From Bacillota bacterium (GTDB lineage: Bacteria > Bacillota > Clostridia > Christensenellales > UMGS416): 64,000 bases of DNA. Below are positions 31,452-39,659 of the stretch, piece by piece. Below the pieces are notes generated by a model. It did not search any database and had not been told where the DNA came from. It worked only from the letters and a program-made list of their open reading frames with translations. The stretch is from contig JAEZSE010000001.1 in assembly GCA_023421955.1 (NCBI GenBank), positions 1 through 64,000 of the forward strand, written 5' to 3'. Both the position numbers and the translations under genes were made by a program. How positions within the stretch are numbered: the first letter of the stretch is position 1; each line of letters starts with the position of its first letter.

Positions 31452-31580
31452 ATGTGCAAGAGAGATTATGCCTGCGCGCGTAGCGCAATCGTGACCGACA
31501 GAACAACGGAACAGAACTTGAAAAAACGAGGAGAATTGATTCAATATGGCAAATATCATCGATGCGTATGGTTGGAATGA
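31452..31580 (+). CDS. Possible 42-residue upstream reading frame overlapping the rsgA start
   Basis: ATG 31452 with AAGGAG nine bases ahead; the product begins MCKRDYACARSAIV, is basic with three Cys, and stops 35 bases inside rsgA in another frame. It could be a regulatory frame coupled to rsgA or chance. Confidence 0.2.
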   Translation: MCKRDYACARSAIVTDRTTEQNLKKRGELIQYGKYHRCVWLE

Positions 31581-32610
31581 TCATTGGCAGATGCAATGGG
31601 AAGCGCTTGGTTATGAAGGACTGCTGCCGGGCCGCGTAACTGCCCGCTGGCGCGGCCAATGGGAAGTGGTGTGCTGCGACGGGCCGCGGCTCGCTGATCT
31701 CACAGGCCGGTTTCGCAGAGATCAGCCCGAGGATGCCTACCCGGAAGTTGGTGACTTTGTGGCGGTGCGTGCGGATCAGGGCAGCACGCGGATTGCGGCC
31801 TTACTCCCGCGTAAAAATGCGCTGGTGCGCCACATGGCCTTTACTGTGTCCGGCCGGCAGGTGCTGGCTGCCAATGTGGACACGGCGTTCGCAGCAATGG
31901 CGCTGGACCGTGATTTCAACCTCAGGCGCATGGAGCGCTACCTTGCGGCCATCGCCGAGGGCGGTGTGAAGCCGGTAGCCCTTTTGACCAAGGCAGATCT
32001 CTGCCCTGGTTATTGGGCGAAAGTTTATGGCCTCACCGATCTGTTTCCTGGCTTGGTGGTGCTGCCGATCAGCGCTGTGACGGGTGAGGGGCTGGACGCA
32101 CTGCGCGGCCTGCTCCACCCTGGCAGCACGTCGCTGGTGATTGGCTCCTCCGGTGTAGGGAAGTCTACGCTGCTGAACTCTCTTTACGGAAGCGACTTCA
32201 TGCGCACAGGGGCCTTGCGCAGCGACGGTTTCCGGGGCGCCCATACCACCACCAACCGTCAGATGGCGGTGCTGCCAAACGGAGCGCTGCTGATCGACAC
32301 GCCTGGTATGCGAGAACTTGGTGTCGTGGGGGATGGTGACGGCCTGGCGGATGCCTTTCCGGATGTTGCGGAGCTTGCGGCTGGATGCCGGTTCCGTGAC
32401 TGCTCCCATGAGCGGGAGCCCGGCTGCGCTGTGCGGCAGGCCCTTGAAGAGGGCCGGCTGGATCTGAAACGCTTGAAAAGTTATCGCAGCATCGGCAAGG
32501 AAATGGAGCGTGAACAGGCAAAAGCGGACTTCAGATTGAACCATCTGCAGAAAAATGAGAGGGAGACCAAGCGGAAGGAGGCAATCATGCGGGATGTAGA
32601 TTATGAGTAG
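31546..32610 (+). CDS. rsgA: Ribosome small-subunit-dependent GTPase A, long (second-type) variant
   Basis: A 354-residue protein, about 50 longer than housekeeping RsgA. The N-terminal OB-like domain starts with YGWNDHWQMQWEALGYEGLL, typical of the long paralogues. The circularly permuted GTPase has G4 LLTKADLC before G1 GSSGVGKSTLLNSLYG and G3 DTPGM; the C-terminal zinc domain shows CRFRDCSHEREPGC. RsgA checks late 30S maturation. The long variants commonly occur as an extra copy next to a short one; whether this genome has the short one cannot be seen here. Expression must pass a leader with two terminators. GAGGAG lies 12 bases before the ATG. Confidence 0.88.
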   Translation: MANIIDAYGWNDHWQMQWEALGYEGLLPGRVTARWRGQWEVVCCDGPRLADLTGRFRRDQPEDAYPEVGDFVAVRADQGSTRIAALLPRKNALVRHMAFTVSGRQVLAANVDTAFAAMALDRDFNLRRMERYLAAIAEGGVKPVALLTKADLCPGYWAKVYGLTDLFPGLVVLPISAVTGEGLDALRGLLHPGSTSLVIGSSGVGKSTLLNSLYGSDFMRTGALRSDGFRGAHTTTNRQMAVLPNGALLIDTPGMRELGVVGDGDGLADAFPDVAELAAGCRFRDCSHEREPGCAVRQALEEGRLDLKRLKSYRSIGKEMEREQAKADFRLNHLQKNERETKRKEAIMRDVDYE

Positions 32611-32628
32611 AAAATGAAGTGATAATCG

Positions 32629-32657
32629 GTAGGGGCGGGGTTCCAACCCCGCCCCGT
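32629..32657. repeat. Palindromic repeat, copy 2 (GGGGCGGGG hairpin)
   Basis: GGGGCGGGG (32632-32640), TTCCAA, CCCCGCCCC (32647-32655), flanked by GTA on both sides. It belongs to the same family as the hairpins at 43147, 46143 and 51142 and may serve as the rsgA terminator. Confidence 0.6.
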
Positions 32658-32750
32658 ATTTGACTGGATAGATTGTGGGTTTATTTATAGATCCAGATGT
32701 CCTAGCGGGCATATGCATACGCCCCTGCATTACCCACTCAAGTTGATTTC

Positions 32751-33893
32751 TTATAGCTGATGGATTACGTCAGAGAAGTTCAACGCCCCGGAAACCTTAA
32801 TTTGCTCCCCAACAGCCTTCTTGAGCTTCATTCCCGCCTTTGTGTCCCCTACCAACACCGCGCCGACCAACATGCTGTCCCGAATCATCAGGCAGCCATA
32901 ACCAGCATCTGTTTCTTCACCGAGTGAAGCAATTCCGTCACCCTCCGTGATGTCACCCACTGAAAGTACATTGAGCGCTCCCACCTTCAGCATTGGCGAG
33001 GGTGGGGTTTCTACATAGGTTATATTGCCACCTGCAGCGTTCGCCCCCGCAACCTTGCCCTGCTCTTGTGCCACAGTCATCAGGCACCAATTGCGGCCAT
33101 TGAATTCAGCTGCATCACCACAAGCATAAATGCCCGGTATGTTGGTGCGCATGTGTTCGTCCACCAGGATGGACCGGCCCGCTGTGATTGCAGTGCCGAG
33201 CACCAGCGACAGATCAGCCCGCACACCGGCGCACAGCACCACGCAGGCGCCTTCATACACACCGGGGCAGGTTTGGGGGTCCTGGCCGGTCATGATTTCC
33301 ATGCCCGATTCCTCCAGCCTGCGCTGCAGGTATCGGCCCGCTGCCTGGTTCAGTTGCCTGGGCATGAGCCACGGCGCAAGCTCTATCACGGCAGTCTTCA
33401 CCCCAGCCGTGTTGAGCTCCCAGGCCGTTTCCAACCCCAGCAGGCCGCCGCCCACCACGATAGCCCTGCCGACCGCCAGGGCTGCGCTGCGCAAGCGCAC
33501 AGCGTCGTCAAAATTGCGCAGTGTGATGGGTGGCACTTTGCAGGGTAGGTTCGGTCGGTTGGGCAGGGCTCCTGTGGCCAGCACAAGGCTATCCCACATC
33601 AGCACTGTGCCATCGGTGAAACGCGCGGTCTTCCGCTCCGCATCGAGTTGTTCTGCTGTGATGCCAGTCAGCAATGTGACACCCCGACTGGAGAACCACT
33701 CCGGTTTGCGAATTGCTAGGGCTGCTGCTTCTGTTGGCTCGGAAAGGCAGTGGGTGAGCCGGGGCCGCCAGTAGGGTGCGTATGGCTCTGCGCCGCACAG
33801 CGTTACACTGGCGCCTTGTGCCGCCGCGCTGTCCGCCGCTGCCAGCCCCGCTGGGCCAGCTCCGATGATGAGCACTTGATTCTTTGTATTCAT
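32751..33893 (-). CDS. FAD-dependent pyridine-nucleotide oxidoreductase (rubredoxin reductase/NirB-N type)
   Basis: A 380-residue flavoprotein. FAD-binding GAGPAGLAAADSAA at residue 9, the NAD-binding VVGGGLLGLETAWELN near the middle, the ATG motif LVLATGALPNRP and the second FAD motif GIYACGDAAEF are all present. The C-terminal 60 residues (VGDTKAGMKLKKAVGEQ) resemble those of the NADH-rubredoxin and nitrite-reductase-N group. It probably passes electrons from NAD(P)H to a small redox protein used in oxygen or peroxide defence. No rubredoxin or rubrerythrin gene is beside it. It is monocistronic and divergent from the gene at 34039. Confidence 0.88.
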   Translation of the reverse strand: MNTKNQVLIIGAGPAGLAAADSAAAQGASVTLCGAEPYAPYWRPRLTHCLSEPTEAAALAIRKPEWFSSRGVTLLTGITAEQLDAERKTARFTDGTVLMWDSLVLATGALPNRPNLPCKVPPITLRNFDDAVRLRSAALAVGRAIVVGGGLLGLETAWELNTAGVKTAVIELAPWLMPRQLNQAAGRYLQRRLEESGMEIMTGQDPQTCPGVYEGACVVLCAGVRADLSLVLGTAITAGRSILVDEHMRTNIPGIYACGDAAEFNGRNWCLMTVAQEQGKVAGANAAGGNITYVETPPSPMLKVGALNVLSVGDITEGDGIASLGEETDAGYGCLMIRDSMLVGAVLVGDTKAGMKLKKAVGEQIKVSGALNFSDVIHQL

Positions 33894-34038
33894 GGTATCT
33901 TCCCAGTCTTGTATTGACGCTTATTATACACAATTTACCATTTCCTCGAAATACATATTGCGGAATAAGCTTGTGTAGCACGGTGATTATGATCAAACTC
34001 CCCTGTCTGGACATAAGATGCCTGGAGGGGTGGTTTGA

Positions 34039-34728
34039 TTGAAGCCGGTCGATGTGCATTCAAGGGCAGTTGAGGAAAAGTTGGAGTATCAGGGCGTTAC
34101 GATGGTGAATGTGGATATTTCTTATCCGGAGATCCGGGGAGAGATCTCAAAGCTCTGCGAGAGGCGGTTCAATGAGCATTATGCAAGGGAGGCTCAAACC
34201 CAGCGAAGGCATGCTCGCGGGGAGTTGTACGGTAGTGCGGTGGAAGATTTCAAATTCAAACAGGAGAAGGGATACCCATTCAACCCATACGAGTTGATGC
34301 AGGCATATTCTGTAACATTCAACTCCCAGCCGGTTCTCAGCTTGTATTATGATGTGTATCAATACACAGGCGGAGCTCACGGCATGACCGAGCGCACCGG
34401 TGACACCTGGGACCTGCAGCGCTGCCGGATGGTGGCTATGGGCGACTTGTTCCGCCGGGGCTATGATTACACAGTTCCAATCTTCAAATACATAAGCGTT
34501 GAGGCGGCCCGCAGGCAGAGCGGCGAGGCTTCCTACTTTGATGGGTTGGAGCAAAATATCCGGAAGTATTTCGATGAGAAGAACTATTTCCTCTCCTGCC
34601 AGGGGCTTAACGTGTTTTATCCGCTCTATTCCATCGCGCCTTATTATGTGGGGATACAGGTGTTCACCGTGCCTTATGGCATGTTTGGAAATAATCTGGT
34701 AGTTCCGCTGGTAGCGCTTTGCAAATAG
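34039..34728 (+). CDS. DUF3298/DUF4163-type domain protein (RsiV/PdaC-like extracellular domain)
   Basis: A 229-residue protein starting at TTG 34039, nine bases behind GGAGGGG. Its pattern YPEIRGEISKLCERRFNE, LSLYYDVYQYTGGAHGMTERTGDTWDL, MGDLFRRGYDY, VFYPLYSIAPYYVG...VFTVPY is that of the DUF4163-DUF3298 module of the anti-sigma factor RsiV and deacetylase PdaC, where it binds lysozyme or other ligands. Here it lacks any signal peptide or membrane segment, so it may be cytoplasmic or leaderless. Function is unknown. Confidence 0.7.
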   Translation: MKPVDVHSRAVEEKLEYQGVTMVNVDISYPEIRGEISKLCERRFNEHYAREAQTQRRHARGELYGSAVEDFKFKQEKGYPFNPYELMQAYSVTFNSQPVLSLYYDVYQYTGGAHGMTERTGDTWDLQRCRMVAMGDLFRRGYDYTVPIFKYISVEAARRQSGEASYFDGLEQNIRKYFDEKNYFLSCQGLNVFYPLYSIAPYYVGIQVFTVPYGMFGNNLVVPLVALCK

Positions 34729-34801
34729 AATCCCGGCTCTATGCATTGCCAAACGCTCATGCAGGGCGTATCCTTATCGGTATCTTCTATTTGGAGCTTC
34801 C

Positions 34802-35089
34802 ATGGATTTTCTGAAGATGTTTTTTTGGACCGTTGTACTCACCGCCAACATCGCCGGCACGGCGGTGGCTTATTCGGATAAGCAAAAAGCAAAACAGAAG
34901 AAGTGGCGCACACCCGAGAAGGCATTCTTGTGGCTGGCCGCGCTTGGCGGCGGGCCGGGTGTGCTCATTGGGTTTATGGCGTTTCGGCACAAGACTCGTC
35001 ATTGGAAACTGATCGCCGGCGTAATCAGCCTCATGATTGTGTTTTACGGGCTTGTCTACGCCCTTGTTACATTAACACGATCTCTTTGA
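34802..35089 (+). CDS. DUF1294 family membrane protein
   Basis: A 95-residue protein with an N-terminal membrane segment, then DKQKAKQKKWRTPEKAFLWLAALGGGPGVLIGFMAFRHKTRHWK, the full DUF1294 signature (AxxxxWRxxE, GGxxG, MxxFRHKTxHxxF), and a final membrane segment. It is a common small inner-membrane family of unknown function. The last 23 bases overlap the convergent HD-GYP gene. Confidence 0.88.
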   Translation: MDFLKMFFWTVVLTANIAGTAVAYSDKQKAKQKKWRTPEKAFLWLAALGGGPGVLIGFMAFRHKTRHWKLIAGVISLMIVFYGLVYALVTLTRSL

Positions 35090-36140
35090 TCGTCATGTTC
35101 AGCGTTGCGCTGTCGGAGGTTAGATCCAGATACTCGTCGGTGGGCTTGCCCTCGTGGATCACACGGATCTTCGGCCTCAGGCAGGAGAGTTCATAATTTT
35201 GTACTACAATTCCCATGATGCCATTGCTGAGCTTCACACAGGTGCCGATGGGGTAGGGGGCCACTTTCCTCGTAAAGGCCTTTACCACCTTCGGGTCGAA
35301 GGTGGAGCCATAGCCGCCCATGATGTATTCCATCGCATCGGAGGGCAACATGGCGCGCCGGTATGGCCTGTCGGAGATCAATGCGTCATACACATCAGCC
35401 ACGTTGACGACGCGCGCGAAAAAGTCAATCTGCTCGCCGGAGTAACCAAACGGATACCCGTTGCCGTTGTATTGCTCGTGGTGCAGCAATACTACCTTCA
35501 GTGATTGCTCGGGCACCTTGCCATGGTTGCGCAGGTAATCGTAGCCCTTCTGGCTGTGCTTTTTCATTTCCTCGAATTCTTCCGCGTTGAGCCTGCCGGG
35601 CTTGTTCATCACCTTTTTATCGATAAAAACCTTACCGATATCGTGGATCAACGCGCCCATTGCCAGTTCGTGCAGGCGGGTGCGCGTCAAGCCCAGCACC
35701 GTGCCCATTACCGCGGAGAGCACCGCCACGTTCACGCTGTGACTGAAGGTATAGTCGTCAAATGTGCGTAGGTCCACCACGTTGACCATGAGCTTCCTGT
35801 TATACAGAATCTCGTCCACGATATCGGTTATGACTTTTGAGATCAGGTCAAACTGCTGAGCCGCCCTGGACTCAGACTTATTCTGCACACTGATGAACAG
35901 CGATTGGATGTCAGCCTTTGCCTTATATTTCAAGGTGTCGCTGATCACGCTTGCCACTTCCAGGTCTTTTGACAGATCATCGATGATGTATACGCCCTGA
36001 AACCCCAATTGGCAGATTCGGTTGATCAGAATGCCGCTGAGTTTCACACCTTTTCGCAGCATGACCTTCTTGCCTTCCATGATCAGGTCGGATGCTAATA
36101 TCTGGCCTTCTCGCAGGCAATTGGCCGGTACATACCTCAT
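35067..36140 (-). CDS. HD-GYP domain phosphodiesterase
   Basis: A 357-residue cytoplasmic protein. The N-terminal 100 residues are a DUF3391-like beta domain (VPANCLREGQILASDLIMEG). The HD-GYP catalytic core is complete: HSVNVAVLS, HDIGK at 166-170, HHEQYNGNGYP with HHE at 220-222 and GYP at 228-230, and VADVYDALISDRPYR. Intact motifs predict cyclic-di-GMP (or related dinucleotide) hydrolysis. A short C-terminal tail (VKLSNGIMGIVVQN) resembles a PilZ-like or SH3 strand set. It is monocistronic; its stop is inside the DUF1294 gene end. Confidence 0.92.
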   Translation of the reverse strand: MRYVPANCLREGQILASDLIMEGKKVMLRKGVKLSGILINRICQLGFQGVYIIDDLSKDLEVASVISDTLKYKAKADIQSLFISVQNKSESRAAQQFDLISKVITDIVDEILYNRKLMVNVVDLRTFDDYTFSHSVNVAVLSAVMGTVLGLTRTRLHELAMGALIHDIGKVFIDKKVMNKPGRLNAEEFEEMKKHSQKGYDYLRNHGKVPEQSLKVVLLHHEQYNGNGYPFGYSGEQIDFFARVVNVADVYDALISDRPYRRAMLPSDAMEYIMGGYGSTFDPKVVKAFTRKVAPYPIGTCVKLSNGIMGIVVQNYELSCLRPKIRVIHEGKPTDEYLDLTSDSATLNMTIKEIVLM

Positions 36141-36211
36141 ACGGGCAAGCTTTCCTCTCCTGTTACTCTGCCGGGCATCGGGCTTTCATATGGCCTTACC
36201 GGCTCCATTGA

Positions 36212-37630
36212 TCAGTCGATCGACTTGATGTTCAGCTTCTCAGCCAGGGCGCAGTCAATGGCCACATAACCATCCCGACCCATATATTCTGCCCACTCTT
36301 CCTTGGTCAGGAAGGATACCACACTGTTGAAATTCCCCTGGTTGGCAGCGTCCAGCGCCGTGGTCTCGATCAGGATGTATTCGCCGGAATTATACCACGT
36401 CTCCACCGCTACCTGCGCATGGCCCGGTAGCAGAATGATCACGGCGTGCATGTTGGTTCGCTGAATCGCCGAAGCCATGGTTGCGGCGGTTTCTACGCAC
36501 AGGCCGCCTTTCGTTTCGATCACCTGGGCGGGGGTCTTCACGCTCTGCATGTCTCCGCTGGTGGCGCTGAAGGGTGCCATGATGTATTTCACCTGGTATC
36601 TGTTGGCCAGAGTATACATCATCGAGCAGACCTGATATGCGGTGATCTGGGCATGGGTGAGGCCTGAGATTTCCTGATACCCCACAATGGAGTCGATCGC
36701 ACCCCCGGTGAGCTCGCTAAAGGAATCGGCGCTGTCTCGCAGCATCTTATCGATCTCTTCCGCTTCCGGCGTTACCCACGCCAGGATGTTTTCACTGTAG
36801 GGCGTGCCGTCTGCGTCAGCCCACAGGATATCGTTGCGGGAGTATAGCTTGATCGTGTTTGTGTCCTGCTTAACAATTTCGCCGGTGTTCATGTCGGTCA
36901 CCGTGATGATCAGTTGTGCTTCCTTGGAGGACTTCAAGGATTTCGCGGCGTTTTCCAGCAGCGGCGGATGGATGATGAGCTCAGTCTCCGCGCGGGAAAC
37001 CTCCACCATTTGCTCGAACTTCTGCGTGAACTCCGGAATTTCCACTGTCACCATCAGCTTGGTTCTGCCCCGGTCGGTCCAGCACTGCATATACACCACA
37101 TAGTCCATGGACCGGTAGTTGGCCGGGATGATCTCATTGTGGAACTTATACTCACAATTGGTTTTGACAACGTTTGGATCAATTTTCAAGTCCTCTGGAA
37201 AAGGTTTGAGCTCCACCGTCCTGGGCCAGAACACATAAGCCGCACCTGCTCCCAGCAGGAGCACCACAACAGTGATGATGGCCACGGCACCCAAGCCCAG
37301 GCCCCAAAACAAGCCCGCGCGGGATTTCTTTGCCTTCGGCGCATAATCCGGCACTGCTTGCCGGATTGTGTTCGGCTGCGAGACGGGAGGCGGGGCGGGT
37401 GGAGTAACTCCCCTGCTTTGAGGCGCAACGGCGCCTTGCTGACTTGCAGCCGGGTGTGGTTGATGCGCCACGGCGCCGACCGGTGAGCCGCACTTCGGGC
37501 AGAACCGCTCCCCTTGCGCCATTGCTGCGCCACAGAACTTGCATGAGGCAGCCACTCTGTGGCCGCATTGTTCACAGAAAGTCATTGAGTCGCCCAGGGG
37601 ATGACCACACTTTTCGCAGAACTTCGCCAT
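36212..37630 (-). CDS. Double zinc-ribbon membrane protein with extracellular transglutaminase-like domain
   Basis: A 472-residue protein. Two N-terminal zinc ribbons have Cys at 5, 8, 19, 22 and 30, 33, 44, 47. A Pro/Gln-rich linker, one membrane segment (about 107-133) and an outside part follow. The last 130 residues look like a transglutaminase-like fold: Cys378 in GGLCVETAATMASAI, His404 in LLPGHAQVAVETW and an acidic residue in IETTALD (422-427) give the Cys-His-Asp/Glu order. Zinc ribbons inside with an enzyme-like domain outside suggests sensing or anchoring. It starts 12 bases after the stop of the lipoprotein gene upstream, so the two are probably cotranscribed. Confidence 0.75.
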   Translation of the reverse strand: MAKFCEKCGHPLGDSMTFCEQCGHRVAASCKFCGAAMAQGERFCPKCGSPVGAVAHQPHPAASQQGAVAPQSRGVTPPAPPPVSQPNTIRQAVPDYAPKAKKSRAGLFWGLGLGAVAIITVVVLLLGAGAAYVFWPRTVELKPFPEDLKIDPNVVKTNCEYKFHNEIIPANYRSMDYVVYMQCWTDRGRTKLMVTVEIPEFTQKFEQMVEVSRAETELIIHPPLLENAAKSLKSSKEAQLIITVTDMNTGEIVKQDTNTIKLYSRNDILWADADGTPYSENILAWVTPEAEEIDKMLRDSADSFSELTGGAIDSIVGYQEISGLTHAQITAYQVCSMMYTLANRYQVKYIMAPFSATSGDMQSVKTPAQVIETKGGLCVETAATMASAIQRTNMHAVIILLPGHAQVAVETWYNSGEYILIETTALDAANQGNFNSVVSFLTKEEWAEYMGRDGYVAIDCALAEKLNIKSID

Positions 37631-37642
37631 ATCAATCCCCTC

Positions 37643-38524
37643 CTAGTTCCCCAGCTTGTCAAGATTGGCCTGCACCCATTTGGACAAGCCCTCGTTGACC
37701 TGCTGGACTGTGCTCACGTCTTGCTTGAGTTTCTTCATACGATCTTCTGTGTCGGCGTCGGCATCGGCGGAAACCTTGGTAAACTTCCGCTCCAGGATGC
37801 CCATGCGGTATGCAGCGCCGTTTCTTCGCACCGGGTCGTCTATTTCCTCTGCGATCAGAGAATATAGCACAGCGTCGTTCATTTCATTGAGTGACGCGAT
37901 CATGTTTTCGTTCATACTCTGAAGGAAGGAAGGCACCTCGCTGGACTTCAATTTTCCAACAGCCTTTTCAATCGCCTGGTTGATTTCCTCATACATACCC
38001 GCCGGATCGGTTGCGCTGACATTGCCGATGGCATCCATCTGAGCGGCCAGGTCCAGCAAAGCCTGCATATAGTGGAGCACTTGCATATATTCCTCCACCA
38101 CGTCAGCTGCCAGTACAAACTGGGCAATCTCAGCCTTGCGCAATTCAGCCATATCCTTGTTGTCCAGCTCTGGCCTTGCCTTAAGATCTGTCAAGGCCTT
38201 CTTGAGCCGGCTGTCATACTTTTCCAGGATGTCCATATAGAAGGTAACTTCTGATTCGGTGATCTCCTCAGTATCGGAGGAACTTTCATCCTCCAGCAAC
38301 CCAAGATCCTCATCGGCGATCAGCTCATCGATGATCTTCAGCTCTTCGAGCGCGGATTTCAGTTCCTTTGTGATCTCTCCGTTATTTGCGGGTGCCTTTG
38401 CAAGAATGCCAATGGAAGCATTTGCCGCCACGCCGCTTCCCACTGGTGCGGTGCAGCCTGCTACAACCAACGCCAGCACTAGAACCAGCGCCACTGCCTG
38501 AGGCCACTTATCTGCATGGATCAT
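37643..38524 (-). CDS. Helical lipoprotein of unknown function
   Basis: A 293-residue protein with a type II signal peptide (MIHADKWPQAVALVLVLAL) and lipobox VVAGC at residues 20-24. The mature protein is almost wholly helical, rich in Glu, Lys, Leu and Ala (LKSALEELKIIDELIADEDLG, ILEKYDSRLKKALTDL), likely a coiled-coil or helical bundle. No family is recognised. It lies 12 bases upstream of the zinc-ribbon/transglutaminase-like gene and in the same direction, so the two surface proteins may work together. Confidence 0.7.
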   Translation of the reverse strand: MIHADKWPQAVALVLVLALVVAGCTAPVGSGVAANASIGILAKAPANNGEITKELKSALEELKIIDELIADEDLGLLEDESSSDTEEITESEVTFYMDILEKYDSRLKKALTDLKARPELDNKDMAELRKAEIAQFVLAADVVEEYMQVLHYMQALLDLAAQMDAIGNVSATDPAGMYEEINQAIEKAVGKLKSSEVPSFLQSMNENMIASLNEMNDAVLYSLIAEEIDDPVRRNGAAYRMGILERKFTKVSADADADTEDRMKKLKQDVSTVQQVNEGLSKWVQANLDKLGN

Positions 38525-38668
38525 GCGAGTTCCTCCTGACTGACCTATGCCATCCTGAAAAGGATGCCTGAATGGGAGCTTAACATTGATATAGGTACCC
38601 AGATTCTAACATTATATATCACAGTATTTATTAATTCCATACATGCATGAGTGGTTTTATTCCTGAGG

Positions 38669-39376
38669 TTAGCGCCCCTCCGACGAATCACCCACAAAGG
38701 GCACGGCGTTCAATATGTTGGGGTCGGTTACGTTCACATAAGACTCTGGCACCTGCCCAACAATAATGCATTCGGTCACGAGCACCTTTGTGCTCACATC
38801 AACTTGCTGGCTCTGCATGGGGATCACGATCCTCACTGTGGTGTGGACATTCAGATAGATCTTATGGCGTGTCTGGTTGATTCCTTGATTCTGGAACTCA
38901 GACTCAAAATCGGTTGTGACAGACCCCACCGGGATGATGCGGGCATAGATATTTGGTCCTCTGCCAGCCAGCAGCTGCCCGCCTAGCACGGTGCCCAGCG
39001 GGATGCCCACGCCAGCCTCCCCGATCTTGGTAATGTTCCCCTGCGTGGTCATGGCAGTCGTCATTGCGATGTCATTCATTTTCATCGTGTCTGCCTGGAT
39101 CAGCATCACATTGCCGTCTTTGTCTTGTACAATGCGGATGAGATCGGTGTATTTTACTGGATTGGACATCACCGAACGAACCGAGTCGTTCATGGCCTGC
39201 ACAGCCATGGAACGCACGCGGGCTTCGGCCATTGTGATGATGACCGGTGCGATGTTGTTGTCCACATAGACAAACAGGAAGATTCCAATTAGCATCAAGA
39301 TAATGGCCGTGGTGGCCAATCGGACTAAAAACGGCCTGGATGGCCGGAAACGTGGCTTGCTCCAGCGGAAACTCAT
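38669..39376 (-). CDS. yunB: Sporulation protein YunB
   Basis: A 235-residue protein from the ATG at 39376, which has AGGGGGAG at the right distance. After a basic N terminus there is one membrane segment (about residues 20-41), then the YunB core: VDNNIAPVIITMAEARVRSMAVQAMNDSV, then KMNDIAMTTAMTTQGN, GVGIPLGTVLGGQLLAGRGP and LNVHTTVRIVIPMQSQ. YunB is made in the mother cell under sigma-E in Bacillus and is needed for normal sporulation. It supports a spore-forming host. It is monocistronic. Confidence 0.93.
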   Translation of the reverse strand: MSFRWSKPRFRPSRPFLVRLATTAIILMLIGIFLFVYVDNNIAPVIITMAEARVRSMAVQAMNDSVRSVMSNPVKYTDLIRIVQDKDGNVMLIQADTMKMNDIAMTTAMTTQGNITKIGEAGVGIPLGTVLGGQLLAGRGPNIYARIIPVGSVTTDFESEFQNQGINQTRHKIYLNVHTTVRIVIPMQSQQVDVSTKVLVTECIIVGQVPESYVNVTDPNILNAVPFVGDSSEGR

Positions 39377-39428
39377 GATACTCCCCCTCTGATATTCTAT
39401 GAGGGGGAACTTCATGATATTTGGATTT

Positions 39429-39618
39429 CTTCGTTGAGGGGAGAAGTGTCATCTCTCAATGACAAATCTATGGGCACAGAAATGTGCTCAGGCAGCTGAA
39501 CGATGTTTATTTCAATCGCACGAACGGGGGGCATCAGTACTTGTTTGCCGAGCATGATGTGGAGGTTCAGCTGCGGTATGGGGATGTTTTGCCGCAAGGG
39601 ACAGTGTCATTTGAGTGA
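39429..39618 (+). pseudogene. Possible gene remnant
   Basis: In the 283-base gap between yunB and the next lipoprotein, one plus-strand frame (about 39459-39618) stays open for about 50 codons and reads like protein (YFNRTNGGHQYLFAEHDVE, LRYGDVLPQGTVSFE), but it has no start codon or ribosome binding site and is closed upstream by a stop. A minus-strand frame here has only a TTG without a site. Nothing else was seen in the gap. Confidence 0.25.
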
Positions 39619-39659
39619 CTTGCGAACCATGATGAAGGGCTGCTGGTCGCATTCTAGTG

